DNA of 64,000 nucleotides from Streptomyces nymphaeiformis (GTDB taxonomy: Bacteria; Actinomycetota; Actinomycetes; Streptomycetales; Streptomycetaceae). The position numbers and the translations under genes are program-made. The stretch is from the NCBI RefSeq assembly GCF_014203895.1, contig NZ_JACHJY010000011.1:1-64000 (forward strand), written 5' to 3'. Each line of letters begins with the position of its first letter. The first letter of the stretch is position 1. The notes beneath the pieces are model-generated. The model made no database searches. It was not told the DNA's origin and saw only the letters and a list, made by a program, of their open reading frames with translations. Below, piece by piece: positions 33,635 to 41,903 of the stretch.

Positions 33635-34149
33635 CCCAGGTCGAACCGCCAGTCGTTGCAGCGCATCGGGCGTCCCGGCGGGTACTCGAAGTCCCGCTCG
33701 CCGAGCAGCTCGAACCCGGCCTTGCGGCACACCGCGTTCGACGCGGCGTTGTCCGCGGACGGGAACGCGTGCAGATGGCGGTGCCGCCCCGCCGCCCGCG
33801 CCTCGGCCACCACCGCGCGCGTGGCGGACGTGGCGAGGCCCCGGCCCTGGAAGCCCGGCAGCACCGCCCATCCCGTCTCGTACACCGGCTCGCCGTCCCA
33901 GGTCTGCGCCCAGAAACCGATGCTGCCCACCACGGCCCGCTCCGGCAGCAGCACGATCCGGAACATGCGCCCCGCGCCCGTGTCGTCGGAGCTCAGGTCC
34001 ACGTACCGCCGGTGCCGCCGGACCAGCTGCTCCTCGGTCTCCGGCCCGCCGAGGTGGTGCATCAGATCCGGCGCGTTCAGGGCGCGCAGCAGGCCGGCGT
34101 CCTCCTCGGACCAGGGCTCCAGGCGTACGGGTGAGGTGTCGTCGTCCAT
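33631..34149 (-). CDS. GNAT family N-acetyltransferase (RimJ/RimL type)
   Basis: A 172-residue protein with the type 3 acetyltransferase layout. VRLEPWSEEDAGLLRALNAPD opens it, the strand VGSIGFWAQTWDGEPVYETGWAVLP follows, and the CoA loop is FQGRGLATSATRAV. ENAASNAVCRKAGF-like helix pattern (NAASNAVCRKAGFELLGE) completes the fold. It resembles enzymes acetylating ribosomal protein N-termini or small amines. ATG at 34149. It lies just downstream of the AraC gene on the same strand. Confidence 0.88.
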   Translation of the reverse strand: MDDDTSPVRLEPWSEEDAGLLRALNAPDLMHHLGGPETEEQLVRRHRRYVDLSSDDTGAGRMFRIVLLPERAVVGSIGFWAQTWDGEPVYETGWAVLPGFQGRGLATSATRAVVAEARAAGRHRHLHAFPSADNAASNAVCRKAGFELLGERDFEYPPGRPMRCNDWRFDLG

Positions 34150-34163
34150 GTCCGTACGCTAGG

Positions 34164-35024
34164 TCAGGGCACTGACACCGCGCGGGCGTACGCCGTGGGC
34201 GGCACCCCGATCGTCGCCGTGAAGTCCCGTACGAGATGGGCCTGGTCGCTGTAGCCCAGCTCCGCGGCGAGGCCCGCCCAGTCGGGGACCCCCGCCGCCT
34301 CCGCGCGCTCCAGGGCCTCGTGGAACCGGTAGCGCAGGATCACCCACTTCGGGCCGACCCCGACGTGGCCGGCGAACAGGCGCTGGAGCGAGCGCGCCGA
34401 CAGGCCGCTCGCGGCGGCCAGCCGGGCCACCGTGCGGACCGTCCGGTCCGAACGGACCAGGTCAACCAGCTCCATGGCCTGCTCCGCGGCCGGGTCCGGT
34501 GCCGGTCCGTGGGCCAGGAGGAACGCGTCGAGCGCCGCCACGCGCGCGTGGTCGTCCTCGGGAGACAGCACGGCGGCCAGGGGGCTCGCGCCCCCGCCCG
34601 GGAACACGTCTCCCAGCGGCACCCGCCGGCCCGTCCACTCCGACACCGGCCACGCGGGCGCGAAGGGCCTGAAGCCGCCCGGTCGGAACTGCACCCCGCA
34701 GACCCGGCCCGTCTCCGTCAGCTTCTGCGTGAACAGGCCCAGCCCCACCCCCGACACCTCGGCCCAGGCCCTCGCGTCCTCCGCCGGGGCGCCCAGCCGT
34801 CCGTACCTCTGGAAGACGACGTTCACCGACGGGTGCGGGACGAGATGGCTCGCGTACGGCTCCGGCAGCTCCCAGTCCATCAGCCAGTAGTGCTCCAGGT
34901 ACGGCCGCAGCTCCGGCGCCGGGACGTGGCGGCGGAAGCGGACCCGGGAGAGCAGCTCGGCGGGGTCGACGATGCCCCGGGTGTCCCGTCGGGGTCGGGG
35001 AGCGGAGGCGGACATGGTCCGCAT
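34164..35024 (-). CDS. AraC family transcriptional regulator
   Basis: A 286-residue regulator. Residues 30-185 form an effector domain of the DUF6597/AraC_binding-like type with HPSVNVVFQRYG and CGVQFRPGGFRPF. Residues 195-280 carry two helix-turn-helix units: VARLAAASGLSARSLQRLFAGHVGVGPKWVILRYRF, and LAAELGYSDQAHLVRDFTATIGVPPTAY. Genes of this type often control adjacent acetyltransferases or glyoxalases, and the GNAT gene follows it after 14 bases. Start ATG 35024 or 35015. Confidence 0.88.
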   Translation of the reverse strand: MRTMSASAPRPRRDTRGIVDPAELLSRVRFRRHVPAPELRPYLEHYWLMDWELPEPYASHLVPHPSVNVVFQRYGRLGAPAEDARAWAEVSGVGLGLFTQKLTETGRVCGVQFRPGGFRPFAPAWPVSEWTGRRVPLGDVFPGGGASPLAAVLSPEDDHARVAALDAFLLAHGPAPDPAAEQAMELVDLVRSDRTVRTVARLAAASGLSARSLQRLFAGHVGVGPKWVILRYRFHEALERAEAAGVPDWAGLAAELGYSDQAHLVRDFTATIGVPPTAYARAVSVP

Positions 35025-35047
35025 GCTAGATGCGGAGCGCGGCCCGG

Positions 35048-35296
35048 TCAGTGCAGGTGGCCCGCCGGGCCCAGGGTGAGCCGGGAGACGACCTGGCCGA
35101 ACGCGTGCTCCTCCTCGGGGGTCAGGGGCACCGATTCCTGCGGGTGCCAGATCCGCTCCAGCGGGGTGACCGCCGGCTCGCGGCGGGCGCGCGCCCTGGC
35201 GCGCAGGTTCAGCGCCAGCCACGCCACCGTCGAGACGGCGAGCAGGCCGAAGAGCGTGATCACGCGGGGGTCCGGGAACGGGCCGGGCAACGACAT
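35048..35296 (-). CDS. small single-pass membrane protein, unknown function
   Basis: An 82-residue protein with one N-terminal transmembrane helix (VITLFGLLAVSTVAWLALNL, about 12-31), a basic patch RARARARRE just after it, and a C-terminal cytoplasmic part VPLTPEEEHAFGQVVSRLTL. I do not recognise the family. GGAGTG precedes the ATG at 35296. It lies 24 bases upstream of the AraC gene in the same direction and may be co-transcribed with it. Confidence 0.55.
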   Translation of the reverse strand: MSLPGPFPDPRVITLFGLLAVSTVAWLALNLRARARARREPAVTPLERIWHPQESVPLTPEEEHAFGQVVSRLTLGPAGHLH

Positions 35297-35459
35297 GGCG
35301 CACTCCAGGTTCCTACTGCTTCCTCCCGACCCGTTCAGTTAACACCCCTTGGGGCGGTTTCGGCAGGGGTGGCCCGGGAGGCAGGCCCTCTTGTGCGGTC
35401 CGGGGAAGCGCTCCAAGGTGACGGACGAGGGAGATTCCGGCCGGGGAGGGAGCAGCCGC

Positions 35460-36299
35460 ATGTCCGGAACAGAGGGATGGGGATTCACGGACGACAGGGG
35501 TACGGAGCTGGGGGCCGCCCGCGTGCCGCTGCGCGTCGTCGCGTACGTGCGGGCCGGGGCGGCGCTGCTCGACCTGGGCGTGGCGCCGGTCGCCGTGTAC
35601 GGCTCCGGGCACGACGGCGCGGCGCTCGATCCGGCCAAGGCGGGCGGTCTCGGGGCGGCCGGAGTGCCGTACCTCGGGCCCGGCCGAGCCCTGGACGAGG
35701 AGGTGCTGCGCGCGCTGCGCCCGGACGTGATCGTCGACGTGACCTATGACGGCAAGAGTCCGTACGCGCTCGACGAGGCGGTCGCCGAGCGGCTCGGGGT
35801 CCCGCTCGCCGCGCTCTCCGTCGGCAACGAGCTCACCCTGCCGGCGATCCTCGACCGCTTCTCCGCGCTGGCCACGAGCCTCGGCACCGAACCCCTCGAA
35901 GACGCCTCCGGCGCGGAGCACCTCGCCTCCGCCGAGGCCGCCCTCCGGGACCTCGCCGCCCGCTCCCGTCTCGACGTGCTCGCGCTCTCCGGCGCCGGGC
36001 CCGAACAGGTGCACCTCGCCCGGCCGCAGGCCTGGCCCGAGCTGGCGCATCTCGCCGGGCTCGGCGTGCGGCTGCTCGACCCCGGCCCGGGGCCCGGCGC
36101 CAACTGGCTCACCGGCGACTGGGACCGGGTCGCCGCGCTCCGGCCCGGCCTCGTCCTCTTCGACGAGCGGGCGAACGCGACCCCGCCGTACGAGCTTCCT
36201 TCCGGGGTCCGCCTCACTCCCTGGAACCCCGAGACCCCGCCCAGCCCCACCGCGTACGCCCGCTTCTTCCGCGTCCTCGGAGAAGCGCTGGCGGCGTAG
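35460..36299 (+). CDS. siderophore/metal binding-protein-like protein lacking a signal peptide
   Basis: A 279-residue protein of the FhuD/BtuF-like periplasmic binding fold. WGFTDDRGTEL opens strand one, RVVAYVRAGAALLDLGVAPVAVYGS is the typical first lobe, LRPDVIVDVTYDGKSPY the second strand, then a linking helix and LRPGLVLFDERAN. It has no signal peptide or lipobox, and no ABC permease or ATPase gene is adjacent. It may therefore be a cytoplasmic sensor or scavenging protein, which is inference. GGAGGGAG precedes the ATG at 35460. The gene converges on merR with three bases between stops. Confidence 0.7.
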   Translation: MSGTEGWGFTDDRGTELGAARVPLRVVAYVRAGAALLDLGVAPVAVYGSGHDGAALDPAKAGGLGAAGVPYLGPGRALDEEVLRALRPDVIVDVTYDGKSPYALDEAVAERLGVPLAALSVGNELTLPAILDRFSALATSLGTEPLEDASGAEHLASAEAALRDLAARSRLDVLALSGAGPEQVHLARPQAWPELAHLAGLGVRLLDPGPGPGANWLTGDWDRVAALRPGLVLFDERANATPPYELPSGVRLTPWNPETPPSPTAYARFFRVLGEALAA

Positions 36300-36302
36300 G
36301 CC

Positions 36303-36704
36303 CTAGGCCAGGCTGGTGCGGAGGGAGTCGGCGAACTCCTCCGCGCGGGCCAGCTGGGCCCGCAGTTCGGCGACGCGCTCCGCCGCTGCCGTCTCGTAGC
36401 GGCGGACGCGGGCCGTCAGTGCCGCCCGCTCGTCCGGTTCGAGTCCGCCGTCGGACAGCCGGTCGACGGCCGTGAGGAGTTCGCGGGTCTCGTCGAGGGT
36501 GAAACCGAGCGGCTTCATCCGGCGGACCACCATCAGCCGGGACACGTCCGCGTCCGTGTAGAGGGGGAAGCCGCCCGGCGAGGCCGCGGAGGGGACCACC
36601 AGGCCGCTGTCCTCGTACTGCCGGATGGTCCGCAGCGACAGTTCGGTCCGTGCGGCGACCTCGGCGATCTGCAGGGGCCGGCCGGCCATGCGTACTGCGC
36701 TCAC
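36303..36704 (-). CDS. MerR family transcriptional regulator
   Basis: A 133-residue regulator. LQIAEVAARTELSLRTIRQYEDSGLVVPS is the MerR helix-turn-helix and first wing, FPLYTDADVSRLMVVRRMKPLGFTLDETRELL the second part, and residues 75-130 form the dimer coiled coil. There is no cysteine cluster, so it is not a metal sensor of the MerR type. GTG at 36704 has GGAAGGAC about eight bases upstream, better than ATG at 36689. It is divergent from the permease gene, with a GCGCGG-CTT-CCGCGC dyad at 36759-36773 between them. Confidence 0.85.
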   Translation of the reverse strand: MSAVRMAGRPLQIAEVAARTELSLRTIRQYEDSGLVVPSAASPGGFPLYTDADVSRLMVVRRMKPLGFTLDETRELLTAVDRLSDGGLEPDERAALTARVRRYETAAAERVAELRAQLARAEEFADSLRTSLA

Positions 36705-36805
36705 GCGTCTCGTCCTTCCTCGTGCGGGGATCCCCAGGGCGTGCGGGCTCCCCTCAGGGCGCGGCTTCCGCGCATTACATACCATTCGTCCTAACTTCAG
36801 CACTT

Positions 36806-38761
36806 ATGAGAGCTGGAAGTGCGGCGAAACGCCTGCTCGTAGGTCGTCCGTTGGACACCGGGCGGCTCGGGGAGACGCTGCTGCCCAAGCGGATCGCCCT
36901 CCCCGTCTTCTGCAGCGACCCGCTCTCCTCCGTCGCCTACGCCACCGAGGAGATCCTGCTCGTCCTCGGCCTCGGCGGTCTCGCCGTGCTCCATCTGGCC
37001 TGGTACGCGGCGGCCGGCATCGTCGTGCTGCTCGTGGTCGTCGTCGCCTCCTACCGGCAGACCTGCTACGCCTACCCGGGCGGCGGCGGGGCCTATGTCG
37101 TCTCCGCCGAGAACCTCGGCCGCAGGGCGGCGCTCACCGCCGCGTCCGCGCTGCTCATCGACTACGTGATGACCGTCGCCGTCTCCGTCGTCTCCGGGGT
37201 CGCCGCCATCACCTCCGCGGCCCCCTCGCTCGACGGGCACGCCGTGTCCCTTTCGGTGTTCTTCGTCGTGGTCCTCGCGTGGATGAACCTGCGCGGGGTC
37301 CGCGAGTCGGGGCGCTGGTTCGCCGCCCCCACGTACGCCTTCATCGCCGTCGTCTACCTGATGTTCGCCGTGGCCGCGGTGCGGATGGCGATGGGCACGA
37401 CGATCCGCGCCGAGTCCGCCGACCTGCCCGTGGAAGAGGTCTCCACCTACGCGGGCATCGCGCTCGTGCTGCTCGCCCTGCGCGCCTTCGCCTCCGGCTG
37501 CACCGCGCTGACCGGTGTCGAGGCCGTCAGCAACGGCGTCCCGGCCTTCGCGAAGCCGAAGAGCCGCAACGCGGCCATGACGCTCGCGATCATGGGCGCG
37601 CTCTCCGCGACCATGTTCTTCGGGATCACCGTGCTCGCCATGGTCTACGAGGTCCACGTCGCGGAGGACCCCACGGAGCTCGGGCTCGCCCCCGGCACCC
37701 CGATGCCCACCGCGCTCGCCCAGATCGGCCGGGCCACCTTCGGCGACTGGCACGTCCTCTTCTACGCGCTCCAGGCCGTCACCGCGGGCGTCCTGATCCT
37801 GGCGGCCAACACCGCCTTCAACGGCTTCCCGATGCTCGCCTCGGTCCTCGGCCGGGACCGCTACGCGCCCCGCCAGCTCGTCCACCGCGGCGACCGGCTC
37901 GTCTACTCCAACGGCATCGTCCTCCTCGCGCTCGCCGCGATCGCCCTCATCGTGGCCTTCGACGCACAGCTGACCCGCCTCATCCAGCTGTACATCATCG
38001 GCGTCTTCGTCTCCTTCACCCTTTCCCAGGCCGGCATGGTCAAGCACTGGAGGCGAGAACTCGCCAGCCCCTCCGGAACCGGGGCCGCCGACCGCCGCAC
38101 CGTCCACCGCCGGCTCGCGATCAATGCCTTCGGCGCCTGCCTGACGGCGGTCGTCCTCGTCATCGTCCTGATCACCAAGTTCACCCACGGCGCCTGGCTG
38201 GTCGTCATCGCGATGCCGCTGCTCTACGCCGGGATGAAGGCCGTCCGGCGGCACTACGACACCGTCGCCGCCGAGGTCGCCGTCGCACCGGGGGACCGGC
38301 CCCACACCCTCGCCGAGAACCACATCCTCGTCCTCGTGGCCTCCGTCAACGCCCCGAGCCTCCGCGCGCTGTCGTACGCCAGGACCCTGCGCCCCGACTC
38401 GCTCACCGCCGTCACCGTCGCCGAGGACCCGGCGGAGGCGGAGGTGCTCCGCGCGACCTGGGAGGCGCACGGCATCGACGTACCGCTGAGGGTGCTCAGC
38501 TCCCCGTACCGCTCGATCGTCCAGCCCGTCCTGCGGCACGTCCGGGACGCGCCCGAGCGGACGGGGGAGTCGGTGGTCTCGGTGGTCATCCCCGAGTACG
38601 TGGTCGGGCACTGGTGGGAGCGGCCGCTGCACAACCAGATCGCGCTGCGCCTCAAGGCCCGTCTGCTGTTCGTGCAGAACGTCGTGGTCATCGACGTGCC
38701 CTACCGGCTCGCCTCCGCCCGCGAGCTGGCCGCCGAGCGCGCCGGAACCCCCTCGCCGTAG
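36806..38761 (+). CDS. APC superfamily permease, KimA-like (probable K+ importer)
   Basis: A 651-residue membrane protein. Residues 20-470 hold about twelve transmembrane segments of the amino acid-polyamine-cation fold. The block LPVFCSDPLSSVAYATEEILLVL near residue 30 closely resembles the YdaO/KimA group of potassium-proton symporters. The remaining 170 residues form a cytoplasmic USP-like domain (HILVLVASVNAPSLRALSYARTLRP). Amino acid transport is the alternative. Binding of cyclic di-AMP or control by the divergent MerR protein is possible but not shown. The ATG at 36806 has no ribosome site, and TAACTT lies nine bases upstream, so the message may be leaderless. Confidence 0.82.
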   Translation: MRAGSAAKRLLVGRPLDTGRLGETLLPKRIALPVFCSDPLSSVAYATEEILLVLGLGGLAVLHLAWYAAAGIVVLLVVVVASYRQTCYAYPGGGGAYVVSAENLGRRAALTAASALLIDYVMTVAVSVVSGVAAITSAAPSLDGHAVSLSVFFVVVLAWMNLRGVRESGRWFAAPTYAFIAVVYLMFAVAAVRMAMGTTIRAESADLPVEEVSTYAGIALVLLALRAFASGCTALTGVEAVSNGVPAFAKPKSRNAAMTLAIMGALSATMFFGITVLAMVYEVHVAEDPTELGLAPGTPMPTALAQIGRATFGDWHVLFYALQAVTAGVLILAANTAFNGFPMLASVLGRDRYAPRQLVHRGDRLVYSNGIVLLALAAIALIVAFDAQLTRLIQLYIIGVFVSFTLSQAGMVKHWRRELASPSGTGAADRRTVHRRLAINAFGACLTAVVLVIVLITKFTHGAWLVVIAMPLLYAGMKAVRRHYDTVAAEVAVAPGDRPHTLAENHILVLVASVNAPSLRALSYARTLRPDSLTAVTVAEDPAEAEVLRATWEAHGIDVPLRVLSSPYRSIVQPVLRHVRDAPERTGESVVSVVIPEYVVGHWWERPLHNQIALRLKARLLFVQNVVVIDVPYRLASARELAAERAGTPSP

Positions 38762-38765
38762 GAGG

Positions 38766-39368
38766 TCAGGGCCAGACCAGGCAGTACGGCTGGTGTCCCG
38801 CCTCGTGGAGGCGGACCGAGAAGTCCTGCCACTCGTGGAGGAGCTGGTAGACGTCGAAGGCGTCGCGCGGGCCGCCGCGGTCCGGGACCGTCGACCAGAT
38901 GAAGGCGGCGGCGCCGACCGACTCCTCGCCGATCCCGCGCAGCGGGTCGACGACGGTCATCGGCAGCTTCACGACCGCGTAGTCGGGGTGCAGCACGACC
39001 AGCTCGAGCGGCGGCACCTTGTGCAGGGGCATGCCCTGGATGCCGGTGAGGACCATGGCCGCTATCGTCTCGGGCTTGATCTTGGTGAACATGCCGCCCA
39101 TGCCGAGCTCGTCCCCGCCGAGCTCCTCGGGGCGCATCGAGATCGGGACCTGGGCCGCCGTGGCGCTGTTGGGCGCGCCGAAGTACTTGTACGTCACCCC
39201 CAAGCTCCGGCCCCCGGTCGTCGGGGCCGATTCCGCAGGGGGCTCCGGGTTCGGCCGGCGCTCCGAAGCGGTCGGCTCCTCGGTGCGCCTGCGCCGGTGC
39301 CTCCCCCGCCGGGCAGACTCCGGACCCAGATCGTCCGTCCCCTCGCCCGGTCCGCCACCGCGATGCAT
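38766..39368 (-). CDS. conserved hypothetical protein upstream of hemL
   Basis: A 200-residue soluble protein. The first 55 residues are charged, with RRGRHRRRR and a Pro/Glu stretch, and look disordered. Residues 58-200 form a conserved domain with VTYKYFGAP, ISMRPEELGGDELGMGGMF and MPLHKVPPLELVVLHPDYAVVK. I recall homologues beside hemL in other streptomycetes but no function. The ATG at 39368 is uncertain: an internal GTG near 39200 (VTYKYFG) would give only the conserved domain. The gene converges with the permease gene, four bases between stops. Confidence 0.65.
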   Translation of the reverse strand: MHRGGGPGEGTDDLGPESARRGRHRRRRTEEPTASERRPNPEPPAESAPTTGGRSLGVTYKYFGAPNSATAAQVPISMRPEELGGDELGMGGMFTKIKPETIAAMVLTGIQGMPLHKVPPLELVVLHPDYAVVKLPMTVVDPLRGIGEESVGAAAFIWSTVPDRGGPRDAFDVYQLLHEWQDFSVRLHEAGHQPYCLVWP

Positions 39369-39495
39369 ATCTCCACCCGACTGCTTTTTCTCGGCAACAC
39401 GACCCCGCCGCGCAACCCGATCATCGTGTCAGTGACCTCCCCCGCGTTCGTACGGTGAAACACCTGTCCGCAAGAACGCCGTGGCCTCTGACACC

Positions 39496-39564
39496 ATGGA
39501 TTCCGTGAGTCATCCCTATGACGCCCCAGTTTCGCAGACGCGGACGGGGAGCGCCTCGGCGTAA
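39496..39564 (+). other. short reading frame repeating the HemL N-terminus
   Basis: An ATG frame of 22 codons (GTG at 39505 is a second start) encodes SHPYDAPVSQT, closely matching PYSYEAPVSQT at the start of HemL, encoded at 39639. About 45 bases are similar, then the copies diverge, and this frame ends in TAA at 39564. It is either a duplication remnant or a leader peptide. There is no direct evidence of translation. Confidence 0.5.
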
Positions 39565-39638
39565 CAGACAGGATGCTCACCGCCGTCCCTCCGTTCCCGA
39601 TGTCGTGCCCGAAGTCGTTCTCGCAGGTCAGGATCACA

Positions 39639-40946
39639 GTGCCGTATTCATACGAAGCCCCAGTCTCACAGACGCTTTTCGACCGCGCTTCCCTCGTGAC
39701 GCCCGGCGGCGTGAACTCACCGGTGCGTGCCTTCCGGGCCGTGGGCGGAACGCCCCGGTTCATGGTGTCCGGTACCGGTCCGTACCTCACCGACGCGGAC
39801 GGTCGTGAGTACGTCGACCTCGTCTGCTCGTGGGGGCCGATGATTCTCGGCCACGCGCACCCCGAGGTGACCGCCGCCGTGCAGGCCGCGGTGGCCCGCG
39901 GCACCTCCTTCGGGACGCCCGGCGAGGGCGAGGTCGCGCTCGGCGAGGAGATCGTCGCGCGGATCGAGCCGGTCGAGCAGGTGCGCCTCGTCTCCTCCGG
40001 TACGGAGGCCACGATGTCCGCGATCCGGCTCGCCCGCGGGTTCACCGGGCGCGCCAAGGTCGTCAAGTTCGCGGGCTGCTACCACGGCCACGTGGACGCG
40101 CTGCTCGCCGCGGCCGGTTCCGGTCTGGCGACCTTCGGCCTCCCGGACACGCCCGGGGTGACCGGCGCTCAGGCCGGCGACACGATCGTGCTGCCGTACA
40201 ACGACCTGGACGCGGTGCGGGCGGCGTTCGCCGCGCACCCGGGCGAGATCGCCTGTGTGATCACCGAGGCCTCGCCCGGCAACATGGGCGTGGTTCCGCC
40301 GCTGCCCGGCTTCAACCAGGGCCTCGCGGACCTGTGCCGGGAGAACGGCGCGCTGTACATCTCCGACGAGGTGATGACCGGTTTCCGTACGAGCCGGGCC
40401 GGCTGGTACGGCGTCGACGGCGTGAAGCCCGACCTGATGACCTTCGGCAAGGTCATGGGCGGCGGCTTCCCGGCCGCGGCGTTCGGCGGCCGCGCCGACG
40501 TCATGGGGCACCTCGCCCCGGCCGGCCCGGTCTACCAGGCGGGCACCCTGTCGGGCAACCCGGTCGCGACCGCCGCGGGCCTCGCGCAGCTGCGGCTGCT
40601 CGACGAGGCCGCGTACGAGAAGGTCGACGCCGTCTCGGCGGAGATCCAGGGCCTGGTCACGGGCGCGCTGGCCAAGGAGGGCGTGGCGCACCGGCTGCAG
40701 ACCGCGTCCAACATGTTCTCGGTGTTCTTCACCGCGGACGAGGTGCGGAACTACGACGACGCCAAGAAGCAGGAGGCGTTCCGCTTCAACGCCTTCTTCC
40801 ACTCGATGCTGGCCGACGGCGTGTACCTGCCGCCGTCCGCGTTCGAGTCCTGGTTCGTGTCGACCGCGCACGACGAGCGGGCGATCGAGCGCATCGCCGC
40901 CGCGCTCCCGGCCGCGGCCCGCGCCGCCGCGGAGGCCACGGCATGA
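39639..40946 (+). CDS. hemL: glutamate-1-semialdehyde 2,1-aminomutase
   Basis: A 435-residue class III aminotransferase that turns glutamate-1-semialdehyde into 5-aminolevulinate, the step between hemA and hemB products. Signatures are VTPGGVNSPVRAFRAVGG, SSGTEATMSAIRLAR, CYHGHVD, FDEVMTGFR-type SDEVMTGFRT, and the PLP lysine in LMTFGKVMGGGFP. GTG at 39639 (MPYSYEAPVSQTLFDR) has AGGA six bases upstream. The stop overlaps the histidine phosphatase start as ATGA. Its separation from the rex-hemACD operon suggests that it is regulated independently. Confidence 0.96.
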   Translation: MPYSYEAPVSQTLFDRASLVTPGGVNSPVRAFRAVGGTPRFMVSGTGPYLTDADGREYVDLVCSWGPMILGHAHPEVTAAVQAAVARGTSFGTPGEGEVALGEEIVARIEPVEQVRLVSSGTEATMSAIRLARGFTGRAKVVKFAGCYHGHVDALLAAAGSGLATFGLPDTPGVTGAQAGDTIVLPYNDLDAVRAAFAAHPGEIACVITEASPGNMGVVPPLPGFNQGLADLCRENGALYISDEVMTGFRTSRAGWYGVDGVKPDLMTFGKVMGGGFPAAAFGGRADVMGHLAPAGPVYQAGTLSGNPVATAAGLAQLRLLDEAAYEKVDAVSAEIQGLVTGALAKEGVAHRLQTASNMFSVFFTADEVRNYDDAKKQEAFRFNAFFHSMLADGVYLPPSAFESWFVSTAHDERAIERIAAALPAAARAAAEATA

Positions 40947-41638
40947 GCGACCAGCACTACGGCGACGAGGACATCACCGTCGTCCACCTGATGCGGCACG
41001 GCGAGGTCCACAACCCCGACGGCGTGCTGTACGGGCGCCGCGCCGGCTACCACCTGTCCGAGCTGGGCCGTCAGATGGCGGACCGGGTCGCCGAGCACCT
41101 GGCCGAGCGGGACGTCACGTACGTCGTGGCCTCCCCGCTGGAGCGGGCGCAGGAGACGGCGACGCCGATCGCGAAGACGCACGGTCTGGATCTGGCCAGT
41201 GACGAGCGGCTCATCGAGGCGGCGAACGTCTTCGAGGGCAAGACCTTCGGCGTCGGCGACGGCGCGCTGAAGAAGCCGGGCAACTGGAAGCACCTCACCA
41301 ACCCGTTCAAGCCGTCCTGGGGCGAGCCGTACGTCGAGCAGGTCGTGCGCATGATGGGCGCGCTCGACGCGGCGAAGGACGCGGCGCGGGGGCACGAGGC
41401 GGTCTGCGTCAGCCACCAGCTGCCGATCTGGATCGTGCGGAGCTTCGTGGAGAAGCGGCGGCTCTGGCACGACCCGCGGCGCCGGCAGTGCACGCTGGCC
41501 TCGCTGACCTCGTTCACGTACCGCGGCGACAAGATCGTCTCGGTCGGGTACAGCGAGCCGGCCCGGGACCTGGTCCCGGCGCACCTCCTCGCGGGTGCGA
41601 AGCCGGTCAAGGGGAAGTCGAAGGCCTTCGGGGCGTAG
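40943..41638 (+). CDS. histidine phosphatase family protein
   Basis: A 231-residue protein of the phosphoglycerate mutase/SixA superfamily. The catalytic block is VVHLMRHGEVHNPDGVLYGRRAGYHLSELG with the nucleophilic histidine in RHG. The second arginine is in ASPLERAQETA, and the second histidine in CVSHQLPIWI. It probably dephosphorylates a small metabolite. Its conserved coupling to hemL hints at a role near tetrapyrrole synthesis, by inference. The basic tail KPVKGKSKAFGA is disordered-looking. It overlaps hemL by four bases. Confidence 0.88.
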   Translation: MSDQHYGDEDITVVHLMRHGEVHNPDGVLYGRRAGYHLSELGRQMADRVAEHLAERDVTYVVASPLERAQETATPIAKTHGLDLASDERLIEAANVFEGKTFGVGDGALKKPGNWKHLTNPFKPSWGEPYVEQVVRMMGALDAAKDAARGHEAVCVSHQLPIWIVRSFVEKRRLWHDPRRRQCTLASLTSFTYRGDKIVSVGYSEPARDLVPAHLLAGAKPVKGKSKAFGA

Positions 41639-41699
41639 CCCCGCGCGCCGAGGGGCCCGGCCCCGCGCCGAGGGGCCCGGCCCCGCGCGCCGAAGGGCG
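41639..41699. repeat. tandem GC-rich repeats after the histidine phosphatase gene
   Basis: The unit CCCCGCGCGCCGAGGGGCCCGG is present about three times. The middle copy lacks one CG, and the last is cut to CGAAGGGCG. It starts right after the stop codon and is not coding. Confidence 0.75.
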
Positions 41700-41760
41700 T
41701 GATCCCCGTCGGGGTTCCCTCGTCCCCTCTGGACAGGGGGGTCCCCGAGCGCCACAGTTC

Positions 41761-41815
41761 AGGGCGGTCGGATGATGTTCATGTCATCCGATCGCCCTAA
41801 AATTTTTGTGCGATT
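41761..41815 (+). terminator. long hairpin with A/T tract after the hemL operon
   Basis: AGGGCGGTCGGATGA pairs with TCATCCGATCGCCCT (one G-T type pair) around TGTTCATG, giving a 15-pair stem. TAAAATTTTTG follows. It is a good Rho-independent terminator 120 bases past the phosphatase gene, before the deacetylase gene. Confidence 0.75.
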
Positions 41816-41862
41816 TTCCGGAACCTCCGTGTTCCTCCCGGCATCTCACTCATTGTCGGTTT

Positions 41863-41883
41863 GGATGACGTTTAGGTCATACG
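41863..41883 (+). promoter_or_regulatory. imperfect dyad upstream of the deacetylase-like gene
   Basis: GGATGACGTTTAGGTCATACG has a dyad ATGAC-N6-GTCAT. It matches 17 of 21 bases of the loop-proximal hairpin sequence at 41770-41790. It lies about 20 bases before the start codon at 41904, so it could be an operator covering the promoter or ribosome site. Confidence 0.4.
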
Positions 41884-41903
41884 TCAGCGCGAATGGGGAT
41901 GTC

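Noticed and set aside
36797..38632. 611-codon minus-strand frame opposite the KimA-like permease
   Set aside because: It is dominated by Asp, Gly, His and Arg, and it mirrors membrane-helix codons on the other strand.
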